This document shows, piece by piece, positions 1-8,405 of a stretch of DNA of 16,593 bases; position 1 is the first letter of the stretch; every line of letters begins with the position of its first letter. The position numbers and the translations under genes are program-made. The stretch is from CAZSGN01 sp964606415. GTDB taxonomy: Bacteria; Bacteroidota; Bacteroidia; Bacteroidales; JBBRXJ01. The notes below the pieces were generated by a model. That model saw only the letters and a list, made by a program, of their open reading frames with translations, was not told the DNA's origin and ran no database searches. The stretch is from assembly GCA_964606415.1 (NCBI GenBank), contig CAZSGN010000026.1, forward strand, positions 1-16,593, written 5' to 3'.

Positions 1-1952
1 CGGCAACCACTGCCCCATCAGCGCCTGACGACTTACAAATAGACTTTTCAAGCCCCACTTACATTACAATTTCGTGGAATGATAATTCAAACAATGAAGA
101 CGGATTTGTTATAGAAAGAAGTACAGATGGAGGTTCTTTTGAACAAATCGCCACTGTATATCCCGAAGAAACAGAATTTAACGATATGACCGTGGATGGA
201 TCCACAAACTATAATTACCGGGTATGCGCTTTTAACCTTGAAGGAAAATCATCATACACCGGCGAACAATCAACAAATACCGGCGTACCTGACCCGCCCG
301 CTTCTCCTACCGGGTTAAATGGTGAGCCTTTAAGTGAATTTGAAAATTTCCTTGAATGGGATGATGTAGATAATGAAGAAGGCTATGTATTAGAACGCAT
401 GGATGTGGATGTTGGCGAATACAGTGTAGCAGGTGATATCCCGGCAAATACCACTACCTATAATGATGCTACTATTGATGCCGGAGTTAAATATGCTTAC
501 AGAATAAAAGCCTATAATGCTGATGGCTTTTCCGGTTATTCGGATACCATACATTTAAAATCAATGGACCTGCCCCTGCATGATACTGTAACATCTTCCA
601 ACCCGACAAATGGAATTTGCTATGGATTATATGAGCATGTTTCTGATTTTACCTCATATCCGGACTTTTCCAATACATCTATCATATCCTGGGTAAGAGA
701 TGGTTCCGGCAGCAATATGGATCCAAAAACACAATGCGAACCCGAGTTTGAATCCAATGAAGGTAATTATGCCTTCAAATATTATGGTTATCTTGATGTA
801 CCGGTTGATGGAACTTACTATTTCCGTTATCTGGCGCATAAGCGGGGGATGTTGTTTATTGATGAAGAGACTGTCATAGACAATTCAACCTGGAAGTGGG
901 GAGCATGGGAAGAAAAAGGAGCCATCGGGCTGAAAGCCGGTAAACATAAATTTGTTTGCGAGTTGGTCCATTCATACACAAAAGACAAAGAAGTTGTCCA
1001 TGAAGTCTACATCAAAGGCCCTGGTATTCCGGATCAGTTAATTCCCGACAATATGCTTTACAGAGACCAAACATGTATGGACCTTGGCAGCCCGCCTGCG
1101 GCTCCTACAAATCTTGTGGCAGAAGAAATATCGCCTAACCTGGTTAAAATATCATGGGACGATAATGCAGACAATGAAAGCCAGTACGGCATAGAAGCAA
1201 CTCCACACGGGTTTGACTCATACGACAGGTTTAAAGAATTAAAAAGAGTAAGCAAGGATGATACAAGTTATATATTTGTGAACATTCCCTGCGGGCAATT
1301 ATCTGAGTTCCGTGTCAGGGCGCTTAATGCTCACGGATACTCCGATTTCTCCAATATAGATTCCATGATAACATCATGTGGCGATACATCTTATATCCCT
1401 GCTCCTCCTACAAACCTGAGGGTTAACCTTACAACAGCTACACAGATCAATATCAGTTGGGACGACAACTCCTCACGTGAAGATCATTTCGTGATTGAAT
1501 ACAAACTGGCAGAGGATGGTTCTTTCAATATGACCGATACGGTAGGTCGTGATGTTTCCAGCGCTACCATTGGCGGGTTGACTGAGTTGACAGCTTACAC
1601 TTTCAGGGTAAAAGCGATCAATCTAAATGGTTCTTCGGATTATACCAATGAAGTTACTGATACAACAGATCAGGCAGTTTCTGTCGTTTCTGTTAATCCC
1701 GAATCAACAGAAATGGTAATTTATCCTAACCCTGTGAAGGATCAACTACAGGTTATTGTACCCGGATATTTATCAAATGACGGGGTATATAATTTGGAGG
1801 TGTATGCGATAAACGGTATGAAAATACTTGAAATTGGCAACTTGTCATCGCAACTTGTCAGCATCAACACAGACAGGTTGGATGCAGGGGTGTATATCTT
1901 AAAAATTACAAACGGAACCGAAACTGTAACAAGCCGGTTTATAAAACAATAA
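1..1952 (+). CDS. Secreted FN3/PA14-like multidomain protein with T9SS sorting domain (5' end outside window)
   Basis: The reading frame is open from position 3, so the gene starts before the window and the ATG at 186 is internal; 649 residues are visible. Domain order by nucleotide: fibronectin type III (about 12-290), a second (about 291-563), a PA14-like beta-rich domain (about 591-1056, with the GYLDVPVDGTYYFRY and LKAGKHKF strands typical of PA14), a third FN3 (about 1089-1385), a fourth FN3 (about 1401-1668), and a C-terminal type A sorting domain (about 1698-1949) with IYPNP, a YAINGM turn, LDAGVYILKI and a final basic RFIKQ. FN3 modules share a W-(D/N)-D-N-(S/A) motif. The sorting domain implies export by Sec and then T9SS to the cell surface or medium. 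PA14 and FN3 domains often bind glycans or space catalytic modules. No enzyme domain is visible here, but one could lie upstream. Substrate is unknown. A strong terminator follows at once. Confidence 0.9.
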   Translation, partial: ATTAPSAPDDLQIDFSSPTYITISWNDNSNNEDGFVIERSTDGGSFEQIATVYPEETEFNDMTVDGSTNYNYRVCAFNLEGKSSYTGEQSTNTGVPDPPASPTGLNGEPLSEFENFLEWDDVDNEEGYVLERMDVDVGEYSVAGDIPANTTTYNDATIDAGVKYAYRIKAYNADGFSGYSDTIHLKSMDLPLHDTVTSSNPTNGICYGLYEHVSDFTSYPDFSNTSIISWVRDGSGSNMDPKTQCEPEFESNEGNYAFKYYGYLDVPVDGTYYFRYLAHKRGMLFIDEETVIDNSTWKWGAWEEKGAIGLKAGKHKFVCELVHSYTKDKEVVHEVYIKGPGIPDQLIPDNMLYRDQTCMDLGSPPAAPTNLVAEEISPNLVKISWDDNADNESQYGIEATPHGFDSYDRFKELKRVSKDDTSYIFVNIPCGQLSEFRVRALNAHGYSDFSNIDSMITSCGDTSYIPAPPTNLRVNLTTATQINISWDDNSSREDHFVIEYKLAEDGSFNMTDTVGRDVSSATIGGLTELTAYTFRVKAINLNGSSDYTNEVTDTTDQAVSVVSVNPESTEMVIYPNPVKDQLQVIVPGYLSNDGVYNLEVYAINGMKILEIGNLSSQLVSINTDRLDAGVYILKITNGTETVTSRFIKQ

Positions 1953-1967
1953 AAATAAAAATATATC

Positions 1968-2016
1968 AACAGCAAGAGGCTCAAAATACAATTCAGAGCC
2001 TCTTGTTGTTATTTAT
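1968..2016 (+). terminator. Intrinsic terminator of the FN3/PA14 gene
   Basis: A 15-bp stem (1968-1982 with 1996-2010, one G-U pair) encloses a 13-nt loop and is followed by an A/T-rich tail. It begins 15 nt after the stop codon at 1952. The GC-rich core is AAGAGGCTC/GAGCCTCTT. The tail is interrupted by A residues rather than a pure T run, so it could work in either direction. Confidence 0.8.
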
Positions 2017-2030
2017 TATTTATTAATCAT

Positions 2031-2257
2031 TAGTGTCCGGTAAAAAAAATATTATTTTACATATATGTCTGATAGTCTAATAATTACGACAGGTCACCTA
2101 TAGGGGCTCTGAATTTTGATTAAACAAAATTCTACCATAATATCGTCCCTGGCGGGACTTAAAAAGTCGCGGAGCGACGACATTATGGTAGATTAAAATA
2201 TAAACAATTCATGAAAGTGCCGTTAGGTACGACATTAGTAATTTTAGTCGGACACTA
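2031..2257. mobile_element. MITE-like element with terminal inverted repeats
   Basis: The left end TAGTGTCCGGTAAAA (2031-2045) is the inverted counterpart of the right end TTTTAGTCGGACACTA (2242-2257): nine matching bases, then TAAAA after a one-base offset. The roughly 227-bp interior has no ORF but contains a structured palindrome (2131-2192). Its right end is repeated, with the sequence just inside it, at 6611-6638. Small size, inverted ends, no coding capacity and a second copy of one end fit a non-autonomous transposable element. I found no convincing target-site duplication, and no transposase lies in the window, so the class is open. With the terminator at 1968-2016, it accounts for most of the 331-bp gap between the two secreted-protein genes. 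Confidence 0.5.
2131..2192. repeat. Palindrome able to fold as a three-way junction
   Basis: An outer stem pairs 2131-2144 with 2179-2192 (13 of 14 pairs; one A/C mismatch). Inside are two small hairpins: GTCCC-tggc-GGGAC (2145-2158) and GTCGC-gga-GCGAC (2166-2178), joined by an A-rich linker (2159-2165). As a simple hairpin the outer stem extends to 17 positions with the same mismatch. The fold is seen in sequence. Its role (transposon structure, REP-like repeat or RNA element) is inference. Confidence 0.65.
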
Positions 2258-2283
2258 CTGATTTATTTATTAATCTTATTACC

Positions 2284-4734
2284 ATGAAAAATTATATATC
2301 TAGTATTTTCTGTTTTTTATTTCTTCTTCCTGCAGTAGCACAAGAAATTAAGTTTGTATCACACACTGTAAATGGAGGCGAGTTTATTCCCGAGGGAGCG
2401 GCTGAAGTGTTTGCCATTGACCTTGACCAGGACGCAGATATCGATATCCTTTCTGCTTCTGCAAAAGACAATAAAATAGCGTGGTATGAAAATAATGGGA
2501 ATGCTCATTTTGCGAAACATATTATTACCGAAAATGCAAATGGAGCCAAAAGCGTTTTTGCCATTGATGTAGATGACGATGGTGACATAGATGTGCTTTC
2601 GGCTTCTGCAAATGACGACAAAATTGCATGGTATGAAAATGACGGTGAACAAAATTTTATCGAGCATATAATCTCTGCCAATGCTGATGGAGCCTGTTCG
2701 GTTTTTGCCATAGATATGAATGGCAATGGCGACATAGATGTGCTTTCGGCTTCTGCAAATGACGACAAAATTGCATGGTATGAAAATGATGGCAGCCAAA
2801 ACTTTACCGAACATATAATTTCTACCAATGCAGACAGCGCCATGATTGTACTTGCTGCCGACATAGACGGAGATGGCAATATGGACGTGGCTTCAGGCTC
2901 TTATTTGGATCATAAACTTGCATGGTATGAAAATGACGGCAGCCAAAATTTTACCGAACAGATAATCACTGCCTCCGTTGAACATAAAAGTATAACGTCA
3001 ATTGCTATTGGCGATATGGATCAGGATGGCGATATGGATATTGTTTTTACCGCACGAAAATCTAGGGAACTAGGCTGGTGCGAGAATGACGGAAGTGGAA
3101 ATTTTACAGTCCGGACGATTATGGAGGGACTACATACATGTACAACCAGTGCGCATGATGTTGACATCGGGGATATAGACGGAGACGGAGACTCGGATAT
3201 TATTGTATCTGGCAATATGGAAGTAAGGTTGTGCTTGTTTGAAAATTTGGGAAGCGGAAGTTTTGAAAATAGCGGGATTAGTCCAAACACACATTCTTCT
3301 TCTAATTCTGATGTGACTTTGGCAGACATTGACGGGGACAATAATTTGGATATAATTATATGCTCGTCAGTAGCAGATAACGTGGTGTGGTTTAAAAAAG
3401 ACGGCTCACAAAATTTCACAGATATGCTGGTTGCAGGACCCGTCAGAGGAACAAAAGCTGTCCAGGTAGCTGATATTGACAATGACGGCGATCTGGATAT
3501 AATCTCAGCGTTAACCGGAACAGATTTTATTTCATGGCATGAAAATATAGATAACAACATTTTTACAAGGCATTCAATAACTTCCTGGGCATCAAACACA
3601 ACGGATGTGTTTGCAACAGATATGGATGGAGACGGCAACATAGATGTTGTAGCTGCTATATCCGGTGACAATAAGGTAAACTGGTATAAAAACAACGGAA
3701 CAGGACAATTTACAAGCCATACCATTGCTTCAGATATGGGGGGCGCTCAATCCGTTTATGCTATTGACATGGATAACGATGACGACATAGATGTACTGTC
3801 TGCATCAAACACCGATGGCAACATTCACTGGCACGAGAACAACGGCAGCGAATCATTTACATCCCACGAAATAGCTGCCGGGGTTTCAGGAGCGTCAAGC
3901 GTTTTTGCCATTGATGTAGATAGCGATGGAGACATAGATGCACTTTCCGCTTCGTACAAAAACAACACCATATCCTGGCATGAAAATGATGGCAGCCAAA
4001 ATTTTACCGAACATGTGATTTCTTCTGAAGCCTACGGCGCCCAGGATGTATTTGCCATTGACCTTGACCAGGACGGCGATATCGACATTCTCTCTGCTTC
4101 TGACAAAGATTACAAAATAGCCTGGTATGAAAATGACGGGAAACAAAATTTTACCGAACATTCGGTTTACGGGTTGGCGAATGGAGCCAGTTCGGTTTAT
4201 GCCATTGACATAAATGAAGATGGCTATATAGACGTGGTTTCCGCCTCATATAAAGACAATAAGGTAGCCTGGTATGAAAACGATGGAAGCCAGGATTTTA
4301 CCAACCATATCATTACAACCGATGCCATCAATGCTTATGATGTTTGTGTAGCTGATATAGACAATGATGGCGATCTGGACATTGTTTCCGCTTCGTATGG
4401 CGATGATAAAATCGCCTGGTATGAACAACAACCGGACACAGCAGTTTTTATACCTAATAATGAATCCAATAACAGAAAAAAGAACGAAATAGAATACATC
4501 TTATACCCTAATCCTGCTGATGATAATATTTGTTTACAAATAAGCAACCCCGACATGGACGATGTATCACTGGAGATAGCAAGCTTAACAGGAATGATCA
4601 TCTATAGACATGAATTGACAAATCAGGCAGATATCAGAGAAGTCATTGATCTCTCAAACTATAAGTCCGGAGTGTATTTTATGATATTAACAACAGGAAA
4701 TGAAACCGTAAGTAAACTATTTATCGTTGAATAA
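2284..4734 (+). CDS. Secreted FG-GAP/VCBS-repeat protein with T9SS sorting domain
   Basis: This 816-residue protein starts with a Sec signal peptide: a lysine near the start, a hydrophobic FCFLFLLP core and a likely cleavage after AVAQ near residue 20. It then has 14 repeats of about 47-50 residues. Each carries a calcium-loop-like D-x-D-x-D-G-D-x-D segment followed by a W-Y-E-N-(D/N)-G strand, as in FG-GAP/VCBS/integrin-alpha-type beta-propellers. Fourteen repeats would suit two seven-bladed propellers. Residues about 735-816 form a type A sorting domain (LYPNP, SLTGM, YKSGVYFMIL, terminal KLFIVE). It is probably displayed or released by T9SS. Function is unknown; such propellers usually bind ligands or calcium. 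Repeats 2 and 3 share an exact 59-nt stretch 147 bp apart. The start is chosen because it opens the signal peptide. I see no clear terminator downstream and no recognisable promoter in the short gap upstream. Confidence 0.92.
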   Translation: MKNYISSIFCFLFLLPAVAQEIKFVSHTVNGGEFIPEGAAEVFAIDLDQDADIDILSASAKDNKIAWYENNGNAHFAKHIITENANGAKSVFAIDVDDDGDIDVLSASANDDKIAWYENDGEQNFIEHIISANADGACSVFAIDMNGNGDIDVLSASANDDKIAWYENDGSQNFTEHIISTNADSAMIVLAADIDGDGNMDVASGSYLDHKLAWYENDGSQNFTEQIITASVEHKSITSIAIGDMDQDGDMDIVFTARKSRELGWCENDGSGNFTVRTIMEGLHTCTTSAHDVDIGDIDGDGDSDIIVSGNMEVRLCLFENLGSGSFENSGISPNTHSSSNSDVTLADIDGDNNLDIIICSSVADNVVWFKKDGSQNFTDMLVAGPVRGTKAVQVADIDNDGDLDIISALTGTDFISWHENIDNNIFTRHSITSWASNTTDVFATDMDGDGNIDVVAAISGDNKVNWYKNNGTGQFTSHTIASDMGGAQSVYAIDMDNDDDIDVLSASNTDGNIHWHENNGSESFTSHEIAAGVSGASSVFAIDVDSDGDIDALSASYKNNTISWHENDGSQNFTEHVISSEAYGAQDVFAIDLDQDGDIDILSASDKDYKIAWYENDGKQNFTEHSVYGLANGASSVYAIDINEDGYIDVVSASYKDNKVAWYENDGSQDFTNHIITTDAINAYDVCVADIDNDGDLDIVSASYGDDKIAWYEQQPDTAVFIPNNESNNRKKNEIEYILYPNPADDNICLQISNPDMDDVSLEIASLTGMIIYRHELTNQADIREVIDLSNYKSGVYFMILTTGNETVSKLFIVE
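2584..2789 (+). repeat. 59-nt exact direct repeat inside the propeller gene
   Basis: Positions 2584-2642 recur without change at 2731-2789, an offset of 147 nt, exactly 49 codons or one repeat unit. Other repeat units are similar in protein but differ in DNA. The identity therefore points to recent duplication or gene conversion of one unit. Confidence 0.85.
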
Positions 4735-4819
4735 TTTGCATAATCCTTCTTGTTTATTGAAGAGCGAACTTACTCCAAATCAGGTGAACAGAAACTAAAA
4801 AAATAAGATTCAAAACAGC

Positions 4820-6570
4820 TTAACCATATAAAGGACCCAATCTTTCACACGCTTCAATATCTGCCACTTCCAGATAGGTTGTACCGTAAGTGTCCCAATA
4901 GCTGGGTCGCATTATTTTTTCTTCGTCAATATTATGCATGGAAACCGGAATGCGCAACATTGAAGCCAACGTAATAAGATCTGCCCCTATATGACCATAA
5001 CAAATGGAACAATGATTTGAAGCCCATTTTTTCATTACGGTATATACCTCTTTAAAAGCGCCTGTTTTTTTGAGGCTAGGAACAAAATAAGTTCTTGGCC
5101 AGGCAGGATCGGTTCTTTCAACGATAATTTGATCCACATCCTCCGGCAACTCAATGGAATAACCTTCTGCAATTTGTAAAACAGGACCGATGTGCTCTAT
5201 TAAATTTAATCTTACCATAGTGAGGGGCATGCCTCCCTGTGTAATATAAGCAGAAGAAAAACCACCTCCACGGAAAGCAGAAGCTTAGAAGGTCCCCATT
5301 TCGTATTCTCCATGCACGCCTTCACATCTTTGCCTGAAATCGTATATGCAGGCTTGATCACTGGCTTGGAATTAATGGTTTGTTGACCTGTGCCATCGAG
5401 CGCCGCCGAACCTGAGTTGGACAAATAGATAAATCCTTCGCTGCCCCTGCCTTCTAATTCTTTACCCGTAACCCTCTTAATCGCTTCTTTACTCCAAAAA
5501 GTACGAACATCAGCAAATAATTGAGCAGTTCCGGTTAACAGATGACCAAATAACATAGAAACAGCATTTACACTATCATTTCAAACGAGGAATTTAGAAT
5601 TGCCTCCATAAAATCGCCGTTAGGCAGGTGATCCGTCCACTGGCGTTGCCCCTAAAATCCTGCGGCAATGGCATTTTTTCCCTTCCGCTTCCTCTTTATA
5701 GCCCATTTGTTCAAGTTTGGGATTGCCAATCATCATATCCCTGGCGATGAGCGTCATTTTAACACATGTTTCCCAATCCTGATCCTTCTCTCCCCTACTT
5801 CTTTGTTTCCTTGCAGGATTAGGGTCTTCCATTTCATTGCAATTTTCCTTAACCCATTTTAACGCCAATTCAAACTCTTTTTGGTCATAGATATTTCTAT
5901 CCATTCTTCTGACAAACTACACCATGTCGATTGATTCGTTGCGCATGCCCAAATATTTTTGAAAAAAGCCGGTATCGATAATAGAACCGCCAATGCCCAT
6001 AAAAACCCCGCCCATGGAAAGGTAAGATTTACCTCTTAGCGAGGCAACAACCAGGGCTGCGCAAGTAAAACGCAATAACTCTTCGCATACATCTTCCGGA
6101 ATGCTGTTGTCATCGGCATCCTATACATTTCTGCTATATATTTTAAATACCGGTAATCCTTTTTGTTCCGAAGCACCTACAGCTCCGGCGAGATAAACAG
6201 CTCCCGTTCTTTCGCTTCCGTTAAATCCCCATATAGCCTTCGGAATCAATGGATCCATATCAATAGATTCCGCCCCGTAACACCAGGTAGAGGCTACATT
6301 AATGGTAGCTCCAACATTCTCCGCAGCAAACAGGTCAGCGCACCGAGCAGCTTCTGCTCCTCCACCAATGCCGGTTTCCGGCATAATGCATTCAACCTTT
6401 TGCCCGTTGGCATGCCTGAGTTTACTTTCAATTAAATCGCTTACCGCTTTTGCCAATATCATTGTTTTGGGTTCAACCGCTTCGCGTTGTCCATTTCTTC
6501 TGCCATCAACCATTGGTCGTATGCCTATTTTAGGCAGCCTGCCATTGAGTCTATACTTGAATGATTTCAT
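4820..6570 (-). pseudogene. fucI: L-fucose isomerase, degraded
   Basis: Read with corrections, the minus strand spells a near full-length L-fucose isomerase (L-fucose to L-fuculose, cytoplasmic; E. coli FucI has 591 residues). Recognisable blocks are the start (KIGIRPMVDGRR), WCYGAESIDMDP, KAIWGFNGSER, GKSYLSMGG, RNIYDQ, FGHLLTGTAQLFADVRTFW, NSGSAALDG, FRGGGFSSAY, GPVLQIAEG, GHIGADLITLASMLRIPV and the natural end GPLYG. Lesions in gene order: TAG at 6121-6123 where the family has Gln; TAG at 5917-5919 at a Glu position; one extra base in the A run (5674-5679); TAG at 5652-5654 at a Gln position; a deletion of about 40 nt at 5580-5583 that removes the segment with the catalytic Glu (Glu337 by my memory of E. 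coli); and a 1-nt loss near 5276-5286. The Asp of FADVR and the His of GHIGAD remain. No other fucose genes are nearby. The separate short ORFs here are fragments of this gene. Confidence 0.93.
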
Positions 6571-6610
6571 TTGTATCTGCTTTAAAATATTTTGATAAAC
6601 CTTTTAATCC

Positions 6611-6638
6611 GTTAAACGACATTTAGTCGGACGCTACT
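6611..6638. repeat. Solo copy of the mobile-element right end
   Basis: GTTAAACGACAT followed by TTTAGTCGGACGCTACT matches the right end of the 2031-2257 element (2222-2259) in the same orientation, with one terminal substitution (A to G) and small internal length differences. It lies 41 nt upstream of the start of the decayed fucose isomerase gene. No matching left end is visible between 4735 and 6610, so it looks like a truncated remnant. Confidence 0.55.
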
Positions 6639-6652
6639 ATAAAGAAATATAA

Positions 6653-6692
6653 TCAAAAAAAAAGGGGATTGCCATGCAGCATCCCCTTTTTA
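6653..6692 (-). terminator. Intrinsic terminator of the ilv operon
   Basis: A perfect 10-bp stem, AAAAGGGGAT (6660-6669) with its complement (6681-6690), encloses an 11-nt loop. Read on the minus strand it is followed by a run of T, and it begins 17 nt after the ilvC stop. The A/T symmetry means it could also stop plus-strand transcription. Confidence 0.88.
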
Positions 6693-6707
6693 TAATCACA
6701 AAACAAC

Positions 6708-7754
6708 TTATTTTTTAGGTCTTAGCTCTCGAACAGCAGCGCCAGCCTGCCAAATTTCGCTCTCTCTTAATTCTTTAAGCTCTACCTCTAACTTTTCGCG
6801 ATATCCTGGGCCACTTGTTGTTTCAAGTACACGCTTGGTTTCTTCCCCGTTCTTAACCCTGTTATACAATTCTTCAAAAACAGGAGCCGTTGCATCTCTG
6901 AACTTAGGTCTCCAATCCAAAGCACCACGTTGAGCCGTAGCACTGCAATTGCCATACATCCAATCCATCCCTTTTTGATCAACCAACCGGATTAAACTTT
7001 GTGTTAATTCCTCTACTGTTTCATTAAAAGCCTCACTTGGGCTATGGCCATTTTCGCGCAAGACATTATACTGAGCATCCATTACCCCAGCTAATGCTCC
7101 CATCAGGACACCACGTTCACCAGTCAAATCAGAAAAAACTTCTTTTTCAAAAGTAGTCGGGAAAAGATACCCAGAACCAATAGCAATACCAACAGCCAGC
7201 GTTCTTTGTTCTGCACGTCCGGTATAATCCTGATGAATTGCATAACTGGAATTAATCCCAGTACCATCAAGAAAATTTTGACGCACACTTGTTCCTGATC
7301 CTTTAGGAGCAACTAAGATCACATCAATATTTTCCGGAGGAATCACACCAGTTTGCTCCTTATAAGTAATAGAAAACCCATGAGAGAAATAAAGGGCATC
7401 ACCTTCATTAAGATTTTCTTTAATTGTAGGCCATATAGCCATTTGAGCTGCATCAGAAACAAGAACCTGAATAATCGTAGCTTTTTGAACAGCTTCAGCA
7501 ACAGGAAAAAGTGTTTCTCCCGGAACCCAGCCATCTTTAACAGCCTTATTCCAGTCATCCTCAAATTCAGGCGCCTGACCAATGATTACATCAAAACCAT
7601 TATCCTTCATATTAAGAGACTGAGCAGGCCCCTGAACACCATAGCCAATAACAGCTATCGTTTCATCTTTCAATATATCCTTTGCTTTTTCTACAGGAAA
7701 TTCTTCCCGGGTTACAACGTTTTCTGTAACTCCACCAAAATTAATTTGTGCCAT
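6708..7754 (-). CDS. ilvC: Ketol-acid reductoisomerase
   Basis: Acetohydroxyacid isomeroreductase carries out the Mg- and NAD(P)H-dependent isomerisation and reduction of acetolactate or acetohydroxybutyrate, the second common step of valine and isoleucine synthesis. The 348-residue protein has an N-terminal Rossmann fold with G-Y-G-V-Q-G at 37-42, S-H-G-F with the catalytic-type His at 125, and a C-terminal knotted domain. There D209 and E213 (DLTGER) and the glutamates near 248-249 are the expected metal ligands, and CSATAQRG (270-277) is the substrate-side segment. The length is that of the short single-knot class. The tail EIWQAGAAVRELRP resembles, from memory, yeast Ilv5 more than the long E. 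coli form. It is the last gene of the operon, 31 nt after ilvN, and is followed by a terminator. Cofactor preference cannot be read safely: the loop after the second strand (IIGQAPEFEDD) lacks the usual arginine/serine pattern. Confidence 0.97.
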   Translation of the reverse strand: MAQINFGGVTENVVTREEFPVEKAKDILKDETIAVIGYGVQGPAQSLNMKDNGFDVIIGQAPEFEDDWNKAVKDGWVPGETLFPVAEAVQKATIIQVLVSDAAQMAIWPTIKENLNEGDALYFSHGFSITYKEQTGVIPPENIDVILVAPKGSGTSVRQNFLDGTGINSSYAIHQDYTGRAEQRTLAVGIAIGSGYLFPTTFEKEVFSDLTGERGVLMGALAGVMDAQYNVLRENGHSPSEAFNETVEELTQSLIRLVDQKGMDWMYGNCSATAQRGALDWRPKFRDATAPVFEELYNRVKNGEETKRVLETTSGPGYREKLEVELKELRESEIWQAGAAVRELRPKK

Positions 7755-7785
7755 TTTTCTTTTGATTTATTTTAATAATTAACAA

Positions 7786-8349
7786 TTAATTTTTGATCAC
7801 TGAATAAGATTTAACTTCATCCAGTTCTTTCAAATAACTTGACAATTCTTTAATATGCTTGGTTATAGCAACCCTTCCTGAACGAACAAACTGGAGAATA
7901 CCAAATGGTTCCAATTGCTTGAACAACTCATGGGTTTCTTCTTTATGCCCGGTTTTTTCAATAACCACATATTCAGGCTCCACAGCTAAAATCCGTGCAT
8001 TATTACGTCTAATAATTTGCTCAACATCATCTCCATGCGCCAAAGCTTCCGTAGGCACTTTATACAAAGCTATTTCCTGAAAAATCACCTGATCATTCAA
8101 ATAATAACTAGCTCTTAAAACCTCCACCTGCTTGTTGATTTGTTTAACAACTTTCTTCACCATTTGTTCCTGGATATTTACCACGATCGTGAACCGGTGA
8201 ATACCTGGAATTTCGGAAGAAGAAACAGTCAGACTTTCAATATTAATATGACGACGTGTAAAAATAATCGTGATCCTATTGAGCAAACCGACATAATTTT
8301 CGGTAAATACGGTTATGGTATATTCCTGCTCTTTCATTTTATTTTGCAT
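7786..8349 (-). CDS. ilvN: Acetolactate synthase small (regulatory) subunit
   Basis: This 187-residue protein is the regulatory partner of IlvB. Residues about 8-80 form an ACT domain: YTITVFTENYVGLLNRIT opens it with the Asn/Gly/Leu pattern of valine-binding ACT domains, followed by RHINIESL and IHRFTIVV. The C-terminal part (about 85-170) matches the second alpha/beta domain of the long IlvH/IlvN type (HGDDVEQIIRRNNARILAVEP). In the family this subunit raises activity and gives feedback inhibition by valine. It sits 56 nt downstream of ilvB and 31 nt upstream of ilvC. Translation could start at M1 or M5; the first is used here. The symbol ilvH would be equally fitting. Confidence 0.95.
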   Translation of the reverse strand: MQNKMKEQEYTITVFTENYVGLLNRITIIFTRRHINIESLTVSSSEIPGIHRFTIVVNIQEQMVKKVVKQINKQVEVLRASYYLNDQVIFQEIALYKVPTEALAHGDDVEQIIRRNNARILAVEPEYVVIEKTGHKEETHELFKQLEPFGILQFVRSGRVAITKHIKELSSYLKELDEVKSYSVIKN

Positions 8350-8405
8350 TTAAAATTTGACAAAGTTAACATAATGATTTAAAAATCATAACAAAAGCGC
8401 TACGG

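Noticed and set aside
2359..4601. Several long minus-strand ORFs opposite the propeller gene
   Set aside because: They repeat in step with the sense repeats and encode no recognisable domain; they are antisense shadows of the repetitive gene.
2284..4734. CRISPR-like or tandem repeat array
   Set aside because: The periodicity is in whole codons inside an open frame and reflects protein repeats; there are no constant short repeats with unique spacers.
4820..6570. Four or five separate small genes in the fucI region
   Set aside because: Each fragment aligns to a successive part of one L-fucose isomerase, so they are pieces of a single broken gene.
5668..7775. Plus-strand ORFs opposite fucI, ilvC and other ilv genes
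   Set aside because: They lack domains and lie antisense to well-identified genes.
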